In this document: in pieces, positions 5,861-12,060 of the stretch | Numbering within the stretch: position 1 is the first letter of the stretch | How the letters are laid out: each line of letters begins with the position of its first letter | IMG/VR virus record: IMGVR_UViG_3300046516_000328 | Location: 1 to 41,366 of that record | Origin: a virus | DNA: 41,366 nt | Reading direction: 5' to 3' (one strand) | Position numbers and translations under genes: made by a program | Notes under the pieces: model-generated | The model's database searches: none | Seen by the model: the letters and a program-made list of their open reading frames with translations, nothing else | What the model was told of the DNA's origin: nothing

Positions 5861-6654
5861 GCTGCGTTCTTAACCTCGTGATAGCAAATCGAATGCTGCT
5901 GCTGCCACTCTTGAAACTTGCCCGTTTCCAAGGGCTTTAATGCGGTCCACCCGATTGGCCATCCCATCAACCACTCGACCCATTCCGGGTTCAATTGGCC
6001 ACCTGCTGAAGTCGATAGGGCGGTTCCGCCCTGCGCGTACTTCTCTTTTCTGTGGCCTGTGTCGTCCGCAACTGGCGTCGGCCATAACTTCACTTCCGCA
6101 CTTAGCTTCGGCTCGCCGCGGCTGTTCCATTTGCCGGCCGCTCTCGAAACAGCGTCGTCCGCTACGGGCATTTGCCAGAATCCAGATGCGCTCTCGCAAA
6201 TGTGGAGCGCCGGCGTCGGCTGCAGATACGATTCCCCATTCCGCATCGAACCCCATCGAGGCCAAGTCTCCGAGTACTCTTCCAAGCCCCCTAGAAGTGA
6301 GCATTGGGGAGTTCTCCATGTACGCGAATCGTGGTCGAACCTCGCCAATAATCCGTGCCATTTCTGACCAGAGGCCGCTTCGCTCTCCGTCAAGTCCATC
6401 GCCTTTGCCGGCCGCGCTAATGTCTTGGCAAGGGAAACCTCCCGAAACCACGTCAACAATTCCTCGCCACGGTCGGCCATCAAAGGTTCTGACGTCATCC
6501 CAAATCGGGAAAGGCGGGAATGTTCCGTCGTTTTGTCGGGCCAGTAGAACGCTTCGGGCGTAGGCGTTGTATTCGACGGCGCAGACAGTGCGCCATCCAA
6601 GTAAGTGGCCTCCGAGAATTCCGCCACCAGCGCCCGCGAACAATGCCAGCTCAT
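5857..6654 (-). CDS. Overlapping +1-frame ORF lying over dcm (possible overprinted gene)
   Basis: A 265-codon frame begins 4 bases after the dcm start (ATGAATGAGC) and covers the whole of dcm in the +1 frame. It ends in an ATGA overlap with rusA, as most genes in this operon do. One Shine-Dalgarno (GAGGAATAA) serves both starts, at about 4 and 8 bases spacing. The product is Trp/Ser/Pro-rich, with SETWPRWGSMRNG (about residues 129-141) and NPEWVEWLMGWPIGWTAL (about 222-239). I recall similar translations annotated as hypothetical proteins in other phages. Conservation could be a by-product of dcm, so expression is not proven. The unusual codon choice in dcm is a hint of constraint from both frames. 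Confidence 0.5.
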   Translation of the reverse strand: MSWHCSRALVAEFSEATYLDGALSAPSNTTPTPEAFYWPDKTTEHSRLSRFGMTSEPLMADRGEELLTWFREVSLAKTLARPAKAMDLTESEAASGQKWHGLLARFDHDSRTWRTPQCSLLGGLEEYSETWPRWGSMRNGESYLQPTPALHICESASGFWQMPVADDAVSRAAGKWNSRGEPKLSAEVKLWPTPVADDTGHRKEKYAQGGTALSTSAGGQLNPEWVEWLMGWPIGWTALKPLETGKFQEWQQQHSICYHEVKNAA

Positions 6655-6658
6655 TCAT
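5870..6658 (-). CDS. DNA (cytosine-5-)-methyltransferase
   Basis: The 262-aa product has the C5-methyltransferase motifs in order: FAGAGG (motif I, residues 7-12), GFPCQDIS with catalytic Cys77 (motif IV), ENSP at 115-118 (motif VI), HLRERIWI near 155 (motif VIII) and GNGQV at 244-248 (motif X). The stretch between VIII and X is short, so the target recognition domain is small. It would methylate cytosine in phage DNA, probably against host restriction. Hand counting gives about 16 GGA to 10 GGC for Gly and 13 CGA to 6 CGC for Arg, unlike the GGC/CGC-rich neighbours. An entire second reading frame lies over it. Confidence 0.93.
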   Translation of the reverse strand: MNELALFAGAGGGILGGHLLGWRTVCAVEYNAYARSVLLARQNDGTFPPFPIWDDVRTFDGRPWRGIVDVVSGGFPCQDISAAGKGDGLDGERSGLWSEMARIIGEVRPRFAYMENSPMLTSRGLGRVLGDLASMGFDAEWGIVSAADAGAPHLRERIWILANARSGRRCFESGRQMEQPRRAEAKCGSEVMADASCGRHRPQKREVRAGRNRPIDFSRWPIEPGMGRVVDGMANRVDRIKALGNGQVSRVAAAAFDLLSRG

Positions 6659-6674
6659 TTATTCCTCGTTGTTC

Positions 6675-6896
6675 TTATGCTTTCTTGTCGCTTCGGACGT
6701 AGGCCCAAAGCTCTTTCTTCGCTCGCTCTGCGGCTGCCTTTCCCGCTTTGCTTTTCACGCTCTCGACGATCGCCTTGGCCTCGTCATACTGGCCGCGGCG
6801 CCCGGCTCTGACAGCCGACATGAAGCGCGATAACGCTTCTTCTCGCGTCAGCACCAGCACACCGTGTCTAGGCTGACTGTTCGCCGGAAGAACCAC
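6675..6896 (-). CDS. 73-aa hypothetical protein with GTG start
   Basis: The GTG at 6896 follows GAGGG with 6-base spacing. Later GTG codons at 6860 and 6854 are alternatives; the last of these overlaps the stop of the 37-aa frame upstream. From about residue 17 the product is a helical, basic protein (LTREEALSRFMSAVRAGRRG, then KSKAGKAAAERAKKELWAYV). I do not recognise a family with confidence. It lies between gp157 and dcm in the early operon and is probably co-translated with them. Confidence 0.65.
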   Translation of the reverse strand: MVLPANSQPRHGVLVLTREEALSRFMSAVRAGRRGQYDEAKAIVESVKSKAGKAAAERAKKELWAYVRSDKKA

Positions 6897-6961
6897 CTGC
6901 CGCCCTCGATGCAGCTATATTCGGAATAGGCGGTTAAGTGCGGCAGGATGATCGTGTGCAT
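6848..6961 (-). CDS. Possible 37-aa protein downstream of gp157
   Basis: The ATG lies 5 bases after the gp157 stop codon, which would allow re-initiation, although there is no clear ribosome binding site. The product begins MHTIILPHLTAYSEYSC, contains GGRWFFRRTVSLDTV and ends in CWC. It overlaps the GTG-started 73-aa gene in another frame. The aromatic and Cys-rich composition reads like a small folded protein. This is a moderate to weak call. Confidence 0.42.
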   Translation of the reverse strand: MHTIILPHLTAYSEYSCIEGGRWFFRRTVSLDTVCWC

Positions 6962-6966
6962 GGCGG

Positions 6967-7461
6967 TTACTTGATATCGAGTCGGTCAGCGCGGAACAGC
7001 GAGCAGCCCGGAACCGGGAAGCCATCTTTCAGCGCCTGCGCGATAAGCGACTTATTCGGCACAGGCTTGGGCGGCTCCGGATCGGTCTTGAATGCGTCAG
7101 GGATCAGCGATTCATCTTCGATCTTCACGCTCGGCGGATTGAGCGCGATCTTGATGCGGAAGTAGGGCGTGTCGATCTTGTCGACCTTCGCCAGCTTCAG
7201 GCCGTCCTTCAGGTAATTGCGCAGGCGTTCTGCGCGGTTCTCCATCGCTTTCGCGCGCTCGACCATCGCTTTCGCGTGCTCTTTGATCTGCGCTGCGGTT
7301 GCTTCGAGATTCTTCGCGACGAATGCGGTATTCATCGCCTTGGTTTCCAGATCCCCGCCGATGGCTTCCATCGTGTCGAGGAACGTTTGATCGTCTAGCT
7401 CCAGGTCTTCCAGCTTTGCTACGTCCGCGCGGTACTCCGCTGCGATCTCGAAAAGGTTCAT
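6967..7461 (-). CDS. Gp157 family protein (siphovirus Gp157-like)
   Basis: The 164-aa product follows the family pattern: LELDDQTFLDTMEAIGGDLE near the start, a long coiled coil (about residues 45-90), then NPPSVKIEDESLIPD, a Lys-rich stretch and LKDGFPVPGCSLFRADRLDIK-type ending. The family is named for Streptococcus phage Sfi11 gp157, linked to phage resistance, and is usually found next to recombination genes. AAGGAG lies 6 bases before the ATG. Its place between the Erf/SSB-like genes and dcm fits that pattern. Confidence 0.92.
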   Translation of the reverse strand: MNLFEIAAEYRADVAKLEDLELDDQTFLDTMEAIGGDLETKAMNTAFVAKNLEATAAQIKEHAKAMVERAKAMENRAERLRNYLKDGLKLAKVDKIDTPYFRIKIALNPPSVKIEDESLIPDAFKTDPEPPKPVPNKSLIAQALKDGFPVPGCSLFRADRLDIK

Positions 7462-7535
7462 CGTCGGCTCCTTGTTGTCGGCAGACTAAGGCGTCTGCCG
7501 TATCTGTCTAGTCATAATATCGCGGAATCGTACAT

Positions 7536-7736
7536 TTACTGCTTTACTGACGGATAAAATTTATCAATGATCTCGCGGGTGCGATTAAGCTCTTGAATCT
7601 CGCGCAGATCGAGGATCAGGCGCAGGGCATCGCGGCGCATCGTCGCTTCGGCTATGTCGATCTCGGCTATGCGGATCTGCTCGCGGATATGCGCCAGCGG
7701 CACGACGGTGACGGGTTGCGTGTTGTCTAAGCTCAT
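7536..7736 (-). CDS. 66-aa helical hypothetical protein
   Basis: The start is the ATG that overlaps the upstream stop (ATGA at 7733-7736), following GGAGAG. The product (MSLDNTQPVTVVPLAHIREQ and a long helix) is predicted to be almost wholly alpha-helical, probably a coiled coil around residues 15-58. No family is recognised. The 75 bases after it contain TATTAT and a GTAC-centred site, so gp157 may have a separate promoter. Confidence 0.65.
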   Translation of the reverse strand: MSLDNTQPVTVVPLAHIREQIRIAEIDIAEATMRRDALRLILDLREIQELNRTREIIDKFYPSVKQ

Positions 7737-7975
7737 GCTTGCTCTCCTGGTGACTGCGTTGCGCGTGCTGCTTTCATCACGTGTTTCTCTCCGATCTGAA
7801 TGCACCGCTCGTCGACGATGCTTTCGAGCAGCGTCACGCTCAGGCGTTGCACGGTCAGGGCGAGCGCCACGCTCTCTTTGTTCGTGCCGCTCGTCATCGA
7901 CTGCTCTAGCTTGCTCATTGCCTTGCGCAGATCGATAGACGCTTCGGCTGAGTTCGTTTTCTGTTCATTGCTCAT
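7733..7975 (-). CDS. 80-aa hypothetical protein
   Basis: The product is helical, starts MSNEQKTNSAEASIDLRKAM and ends in GEKHVMKAARATQSPGEQA. It overlaps both neighbours by ATGA (7972-7975 and 7733-7736), so it is likely translated by coupling from the YWNG-motif gene. No known domain is seen. Its N-terminus MSNEQKTN and acidic helices give little clue; it may be a phage-specific inhibitor or adaptor. Confidence 0.65.
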   Translation of the reverse strand: MSNEQKTNSAEASIDLRKAMSKLEQSMTSGTNKESVALALTVQRLSVTLLESIVDERCIQIGEKHVMKAARATQSPGEQA

Positions 7976-8202
7976 GCTTGCTCCTTAAGTCCGCGCCATT
8001 CGAATCCGCCGTCTCGCTGCGCTTCGTCACTTGGAAGCCATCTGTAGAGCGCGGCCGCAAACGGCGTCTGTGATGTGAAACCCCAGAATTCCCCGTTCCA
8101 GTAGGAGAACCAGCGGGTCATGCGTTGCGCTACTCTTACTTCGTACACGCCGACGTGAACCGGCGTAGTGCTGCGGTCGAACCAATCGGTTAAATCCTCC
8201 AT
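7972..8202 (-). CDS. Small YWNG-motif phage protein
   Basis: The 76-aa product starts at 8202 after AAGGGGGAATC. It carries VGVYEVRV, then WFSYWNGEFWGF and FEWRGL near the end. This layout matches the 105-aa protein at 1702-2019 and many short phage proteins of unknown function in which several Trp residues flank YWNG. The longer frame to 8379 is a shadow of the SSB-tailed gene. The copy here belongs to the lytic operon, the other to the maintenance operon. Confidence 0.8.
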   Translation of the reverse strand: MEDLTDWFDRSTTPVHVGVYEVRVAQRMTRWFSYWNGEFWGFTSQTPFAAALYRWLPSDEAQRDGGFEWRGLKEQA

Positions 8203-8249
8203 GATTCCCCCTTGTGCGCCGCCAGCGGTGCCAGCGGCGCGTTGTTGTT

Positions 8250-8501
8250 TTAAAAAGGAATGTCTGAGTCGTCGTCGAAATCGCCGGCCGGTGCTGCTTG
8301 CTTCTGCGGCGCTTGCTGCTCGTCCTTGCGGCGCACGGACAGGCTGAAGAACTTGCCGGTCGGTCCTTCCTTCAACCAAGCACTTAGCCAGAAGTCAACG
8401 CCGTCGACATTGATCTTCCCCGAGTAGTCGGGGTGGCTGTCTTTCTCTTTCCGCTGATTGCGACCAAGCGTTCCGCGGTTGTTGTTGTCGTAGTTGCTCA
8501 T
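8250..8501 (-). CDS. Small SSB-like protein with SSB-type acidic tip
   Basis: The 83-aa product ends in DFDDDSDIPF. That acidic tail with a final Pro-Phe is the C-terminal tip by which bacterial SSB recruits its partner proteins. The first 60 residues form a short beta-rich domain (KINVDGVDFWLSAWLKEG, then FFSLSVRRKD), like the DUF736-type small beta proteins, too short for a full SSB OB-fold. A linker rich in Gln, Ala and Pro joins the two. It lies directly downstream of erf. I infer a phage single-strand DNA binding protein that works with Erf, NinB and the host SSB network. Confidence 0.72.
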   Translation of the reverse strand: MSNYDNNNRGTLGRNQRKEKDSHPDYSGKINVDGVDFWLSAWLKEGPTGKFFSLSVRRKDEQQAPQKQAAPAGDFDDDSDIPF

Positions 8502-8510
8502 AGGGCTTCC

Positions 8511-9128
8511 TTATGCGTGAGCGGGTTGCGAAAGTTCAGCCTTGCGCGCGTCGTAGACGGCTTTCAGCTTCGGTTGTTGATCCTTGGTGACGCGCTTCCA
8601 GGCGCCGGCGAAGATGCCTTGAAGCTGCTCGATTTCCTCGCACTCCTTGAGCGCGGTAATGCAGTCGTCGAGTTCGGACGCATCGACCGGCTTGGCGGCC
8701 GGCTTCGGCTGCGGCTTGGCTTCGGGTTTCGCGCCGACGCCAGAGCCCGCGTTGCCGTCGTCATCCGCCTGGTAGAGCCCGGTCACAGCCGACAGGCTGT
8801 AGCGGCGCAGATAGGTCAGCGTCGAGCCGAATCCCTGCGGGTCTTGCTTCGGCATCGGCGCAACCGCCGTGTCTTCCATCCACTGACCGGAGCGATGCAT
8901 CAGGCGCGTCGTCAGGTGCAGCTTGCCGTCGTCAGAAGGCGAGGGGAGCTGCAGGAAGACAATGCCGTTATCGTTCAGCGGCCCCTTGATCGCGTCGATG
9001 ACGGACTCAAGGTCGGCGTAGTTGTTCTTAAAATGCGGATTCTTCGAATCCTTCGTTGCGAAGCGGATTTGCTGCTGCGCGCGCAAAAGCGCTTCGGCCA
9101 ACTTGTCGATGTTTTCGCTCGTTTTCAT
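8511..9128 (-). CDS. erf: ERF family single-strand annealing protein
   Basis: The 205-aa product has the ERF signature: KNPHFKNNYADLESVIDAI (about residues 29-47), GPLNDNGIVFLQ, then GFGSTLTYLRRYSLSAVTGL (about 98-117) and DDDGN. P22 Erf-type proteins anneal complementary strands and circularise or recombine phage DNA. After an Ala/Lys/Pro linker (about residues 128-150) a C-terminal helical domain follows. GGAGAACGGAA precedes the ATG. Two overlapping small genes lie immediately upstream and probably share its translation. Confidence 0.93.
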   Translation of the reverse strand: MKTSENIDKLAEALLRAQQQIRFATKDSKNPHFKNNYADLESVIDAIKGPLNDNGIVFLQLPSPSDDGKLHLTTRLMHRSGQWMEDTAVAPMPKQDPQGFGSTLTYLRRYSLSAVTGLYQADDDGNAGSGVGAKPEAKPQPKPAAKPVDASELDDCITALKECEEIEQLQGIFAGAWKRVTKDQQPKLKAVYDARKAELSQPAHA

Positions 9129-9198
9129 TTCCGTTCTCCAGTTCGTATTGCTGCTGCTCGTCTTGTTCGATTTGCCACTGTCCGTTGTCGTCGTTCAT
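9028..9198 (-). CDS. Possible 56-aa hydrophilic protein overlapping erf
   Basis: The frame starts at 9198 (MNDDNGQWQIEQDEQQQYEL), overlaps the stop of the 26-aa membrane peptide by ATGA and overlaps the first 101 bases of erf in another frame. The N-terminal half is strongly acidic and Gln/Asn-rich, the rest basic. The unbroken ATGA chain (128-aa gene, 26-aa peptide, this frame) is the main evidence. The long overlap with erf is unusual, and the real stop might matter less than coupling ribosomes into erf. Confidence 0.42.
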   Translation of the reverse strand: MNDDNGQWQIEQDEQQQYELENGNENERKHRQVGRSAFARAAANPLRNEGFEESAF

Positions 9199-9275
9199 TG
9201 CCACCCCGGGTTGGTCGCCCACAAGAACCAGGCGATCAAGGCAGCGAACACGATCCAATCAGTTGCGATTCGCAT
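9195..9275 (-). CDS. 26-aa single-pass membrane microprotein
   Basis: The frame starts inside the last codons of the 128-aa gene and ends in ATGA with the 56-aa frame. The product begins MRIATDWIVFAALIAWFLWA and ends TNPGWQ: one strongly hydrophobic, Trp-rich segment (about residues 7-20), enough to cross the membrane. Random coding rarely gives so clean a segment with start and stop both coupled. A role as an early membrane effector is speculation. Confidence 0.5.
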   Translation of the reverse strand: MRIATDWIVFAALIAWFLWATNPGWQ

Positions 9276-9645
9276 GGCTGATCTCGTCGATTTCATCGCG
9301 CAGGACGCGCGCACGGTTCACAAGGAGTTGCAGCCAGTCGCCGGCTGCGTCAGGAAACATCGATTGAAAACGCGGCCACTCCAAATCGAGCTCGCGCAGG
9401 AGGACGTACATATCTGCGACTTTCTCTGCGATCTGCGCTTGCCGGTGAATCTCGACCAGCTCCGTTACCGGGCAAAGATGCTCGTCGCCTGCCTTACGAA
9501 GTTCCGACATGAATACAGATTGGGGAACTTCAGCGATCAGTGTATTAATCGCAGGCAAATTTTTCCGAGCAACAGGCGATTGTTGCGGGCGGAATGCGGA
9601 GAAGGTACGTAATAAGCCGTTGCGGACTGCGTTCTGCGTTTTCAT
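9259..9645 (-). CDS. 128-aa hypothetical protein
   Basis: The gene starts after GGAAGGAAACACG and is preceded by a promoter (TTGCTT, 17 bases, TACTAT). The product is alpha-helical, basic at the N-terminus (residues 1-30) and acidic later (LRELDLEWPRFQSMFPDAAG). I do not recognise a family. It leads the sub-operon that contains the membrane microprotein, erf and the SSB-like gene. A possible DnaB- or recombination-associated adaptor cannot be told from the sequence. Confidence 0.75.
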   Translation of the reverse strand: MKTQNAVRNGLLRTFSAFRPQQSPVARKNLPAINTLIAEVPQSVFMSELRKAGDEHLCPVTELVEIHRQAQIAEKVADMYVLLRELDLEWPRFQSMFPDAAGDWLQLLVNRARVLRDEIDEISHANRN

Positions 9646-9689
9646 CGTGTTTCCTTCCGTTGTTGTTGGTATGTGTGCTGCTGATTCAA

Positions 9690-9718
9690 ATAGTACAGGC
9701 CACGTATCAATAAAGCAA
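9690..9718 (-). promoter_or_regulatory. Internal early promoter before the 128-aa gene
   Basis: TTGCTT (9713-9718) and TACTAT (9690-9695) on the minus strand are 17 bases apart. The transcript would begin about 35 bases before the start codon and contain the 20-base leader shared with 3931-3950. Confidence 0.5.
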
Positions 9719-9748
9719 TAGGCAATTCAGAAAAATGTGTGCGATTGG

Positions 9749-10036
9749 CTACACAGTCTCCAGTTGACCCATAAGCCGCGCCCGGCATGCTGCCTGCATC
9801 GCTGCTAGCGTTTCCATCGCACGGAACACGGGCGGCGTCGGCGGTATCGTGCTGATCCATGTCCCATGCACAGCCGTAGGGCCGCCGTTGATTAGCTTCG
9901 CCTGGCCGCGTTGCTCTAATCGCTGTAGCGTGCGCGCGTAGCTCTCGGCGTTGCCGTCGACGTGATCCGCTATCTGCTGCGGCGTAGCGCCTTCCGGATG
10001 CGATTCGAGATAGTCGAGGATGATTGACATGCTCAT
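9749..10036 (-). CDS. Small winged-helix protein
   Basis: The 95-aa product begins MSMSIILDYLESHPEGATPQ and forms a winged helix (residues 1-60): helix IILDYLESH, TPQQIADHVDGN, recognition helix YARTLQRLEQRG and wing QAKLINGG. The C-terminus is helical. This is a typical phage MarR- or Z-type HTH of unknown target. The start overlaps the stop of the 71-aa gene by ATGA. The 103 bases after its stop hold the promoter at 9690-9718. Confidence 0.75.
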   Translation of the reverse strand: MSMSIILDYLESHPEGATPQQIADHVDGNAESYARTLQRLEQRGQAKLINGGPTAVHGTWISTIPPTPPVFRAMETLAAMQAACRARLMGQLETV

Positions 10037-10248
10037 TTCGGTTCCTTGCTAACGTGGACGTACATCTGCGCAAGGCTGGTGTGGTTTGAATCAGGGTCAA
10101 GCCCAAGGCGATTGCACATCATGTATGCGGACGTTGATCCGAACCCGAATGTCTCCATCGCCAGTACCAAGTTCGGCATGCGCGAACGCTTCACGATGCG
10201 GCGAACGTTGGCAAGAACCAGCGCGTCTCGCTTATCCTGCTCGCTCAT
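10033..10248 (-). CDS. 71-aa hypothetical protein downstream of the helicase loader
   Basis: The start at 10248 overlaps the loader gene stop (ATGA), and the stop overlaps the next start (ATGA). Residues 1-20 form a basic helix (MSEQDKRDALVLANVRRIVK); the middle has METFGFGSTSAYMMCNRLGL, which could be a helix-turn-helix reading of sequence. No family is recognised with confidence. It might be a small DNA-binding or replication accessory protein given its position after dnaC and the O-like gene. Confidence 0.68.
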   Translation of the reverse strand: MSEQDKRDALVLANVRRIVKRSRMPNLVLAMETFGFGSTSAYMMCNRLGLDPDSNHTSLAQMYVHVSKEPK

Positions 10249-11042
10249 GCGGCCTCCGAATCCAGCCCTGCCACATCGCGCGACTGGCGGCGGTGCGACT
10301 CCCAATCAAAAAGGACCGACACGCCAGATTCGTCAAGGCGGTCCCAAAAGCGCTCGCCAACGTAGCTCTTAAGCTCTTTCGCGCCAATGTTCGTGAGCAG
10401 GATAGTCGGCCGGCAATTCAGGCGACGCGCTTCTAGCAGCTCGTGAAGGGTGCGCTCTTCGTCGGCTGTCCCGCGCTGGACGCCGATCTCGTCAATAATC
10501 ATTAGGTCGATTTGCTCGAACTGCTTCAGCATTTGTTCTTCGGTCATTTCCGAAGACTTCGCCCAAGTGCTGCGGATCTTCGTGAAAAGCCGGGTGATCG
10601 ACGTGAAGTAGGCGGTATAGCCGCGCGCCATCACTTGATTAGCTGCCGCGCATGCAAGGTGCGTCTTGCCAGTGCCGCGCCGTCCAGCGCCAACAAGAAC
10701 GGTCCCGGCCTTCAGATGCGACGGGAAGGTGTCAGCGAAGCGTTTGAACCTTTCGAGGGCAACGCGCTTGCCTTGGGTATCGGCGTCATAGTTTGCAAAT
10801 GACCGGTCACGCAGCAACGCAGGGATGCCCGCTTGCTCAAGACGCGCTTCGATCTTTGCCTGACGCTCTGCGCGCTCTTTCTCGGCAAAGGCTGCGGCCT
10901 CGCGGTCTGCATCCTCTTGCGAGCATGTAGGGCAGCGCGTGATCTTGATAACGCGATCGCCAAGTGCTATCGAGCGGATAGGGAAAGCGCCGTGTTTTAG
11001 GCAAGATCCCCTTTCCTCCGGTGTGGCTAATGAAACATTCAT
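10245..11042 (-). CDS. dnaC: DnaC-like replicative helicase loader
   Basis: The 265-aa product is an IstB/DnaC-type AAA+ ATPase with Walker A GAGRRGTGKTH (about residues 118-128), Walker B IDLMIIDEIG (about 178-187) and the sensor region ILLTNIGAKEL. The N-terminal domain has a Cys/His set (C14, H17, C37, C40) as in DnaC-like proteins with a zinc site. It would load host DnaB onto the origin opened by the O-like protein encoded just upstream, as lambda P or DnaC does. AAAGGAACCGTC precedes the ATG. Confidence 0.93.
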   Translation of the reverse strand: MNVSLATPEERGSCLKHGAFPIRSIALGDRVIKITRCPTCSQEDADREAAAFAEKERAERQAKIEARLEQAGIPALLRDRSFANYDADTQGKRVALERFKRFADTFPSHLKAGTVLVGAGRRGTGKTHLACAAANQVMARGYTAYFTSITRLFTKIRSTWAKSSEMTEEQMLKQFEQIDLMIIDEIGVQRGTADEERTLHELLEARRLNCRPTILLTNIGAKELKSYVGERFWDRLDESGVSVLFDWESHRRQSRDVAGLDSEAA

Positions 11043-11073
11043 GACGGTTCCTTTTGTTGTTTTGCAGCACTGG

Positions 11074-11778
11074 TTAGAACGTAAAACCTTGGCTGTAGTC
11101 CATGTCGTCGAGCGACTTCGGCTGCTTCAATGATACACCGTTCGCTTTATTTCGTGTCGAAGAAAAACGCTTGTCGTTGCGAATCCACGTCCGGAAAGCT
11201 GCCGTCCAATCCTTGTAAGTCGACCCCTTCGCCAGGTGGTAGTCACGGAAGCTGTCAATCAGGTCGTCAGGAGCGCTCAAGCCGTTCTCTGTCGCCCACT
11301 TGCGCATCTCGTCTGTCACGGCAAAATCTGCTGGCAGGGCTACGGCTCTTTTTATTTCCTTTGGATGGTTCTTTCCTATGGTTAATTCTGGGTGAACCTG
11401 CTTCACCCCCGAGGGTGAACCTCCTTCACCCATGGGTGAACCTCCTTCACCCCCCGACAGATCATTCTCCGGCTCAGGTCCAGCGTTGCTTGCAAGGGCA
11501 AGATGGTTCGGAACCTGAAGGTAAAACAGGTTTGATTGCTGCCGGCCTTCCTTGTTGAAACGCTTCTCCCGCTTTAGCCAGCCGGCGTCTTCCGCCAGTC
11601 CGACATGCTCGATGACGCTGCGCGAGGAAAGGGAAGTCAGAGATGCTAGGCGGGCGTACGACGGGAATGCCGGATCGCCCATGTCGTTGACGTGCATATC
11701 GAGCGCCACCAGGACGAGCTTCGTCGAGGCGGCTAACTTCGACTGCATGACAGCCTTTTTGTAAGTCCAGATACTCAT
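11074..11778 (-). CDS. O-like replication initiator with internal origin
   Basis: The 234-aa product has an N-terminal winged helix (about residues 10-85, with FPSYARLASLTSLSSRSVIE) and a C-terminal DnaT/O-like domain (about 150-215, PADFAVTDEMRKWATENGL and YKDWTAAFRTWIRNDKRF) that in relatives contacts the helicase or loader. The hinge between them (about residues 109-130) is Gly/Ser/Glu-rich because its DNA carries three palindromic iterons. This is how the lambda O gene is built. The start is the ATG overlapping the Cro-like gene stop (ATGA); the upstream extension to 11955 is a shadow. Confidence 0.88.
   Translation of the reverse strand: MSIWTYKKAVMQSKLAASTKLVLVALDMHVNDMGDPAFPSYARLASLTSLSSRSVIEHVGLAEDAGWLKREKRFNKEGRQQSNLFYLQVPNHLALASNAGPEPENDLSGGEGGSPMGEGGSPSGVKQVHPELTIGKNHPKEIKRAVALPADFAVTDEMRKWATENGLSAPDDLIDSFRDYHLAKGSTYKDWTAAFRTWIRNDKRFSSTRNKANGVSLKQPKSLDDMDYSQGFTF
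11341..11452. other. Lambda-style origin inside the O-like gene
   Basis: Three 19-bp sites of the form GGGTGAA-N5-TTCACCC lie at 11390-11408, 11413-11431 and 11434-11452. Each is a perfect inverted repeat with 7-bp arms, and the starts are 23 and 21 bp apart. On the coding strand they are followed by a purine- and A-rich stretch (11341-11389). Iterons then AT-rich DNA in the hinge of an initiator gene is the lambda ori arrangement. The O-like protein is the obvious binder. Confidence 0.8.
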
Positions 11779-12026
11779 TTGTCTTCCTTGCCGCTGCCGA
11801 CCAGATACGCCGGCAGATCGCGCAAGCCGAGCAGGTCGACAATCTTCATACCTTCGCCGGGCGCGACTTCCTCGCTTGCTTTCGCCAACTCGATCGCCTT
11901 GTTGACGGACACACCGTGTACTCCGTTCTTGATGTGATACCAGGACTGCAGGCAAAGCCCGATCTTGTCGCGCATCTGGCGGACGACCTTCGGACCCTGC
12001 TTATCGTGGAACTCTTTTGCGTTCAT
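11775..12026 (-). CDS. Cro-like HTH protein, first early gene
   Basis: The 83-aa product starts at 12026 after AGGAGATCAC. Its N-terminal half contains a helix-turn-helix reading KVVRQMRDKIGLCLQSWYHI, then NGVHGVSVNKAIELAKAS, the pattern of YdaS/Cro-type phage regulators in which the recognition helix starts near SWYHIK. The upstream extension to 12089 crosses the promoter. It is the first gene transcribed from the early promoter at 12061-12089 and faces the divergent HTH repressor gene, as cro faces cI. Confidence 0.85.
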   Translation of the reverse strand: MNAKEFHDKQGPKVVRQMRDKIGLCLQSWYHIKNGVHGVSVNKAIELAKASEEVAPGEGMKIVDLLGLRDLPAYLVGSGKEDK

Positions 12027-12060
12027 GTGATCTCCTGCTGGTGGGTAATGCGACAACAGC

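Noticed and set aside
9022-9612. Plus-strand 196-codon frame opposite erf and the 128-aa gene
   Set aside because: It runs against the early operon, lacks a ribosome binding site, and the minus-strand genes have clear family matches or coupled starts.
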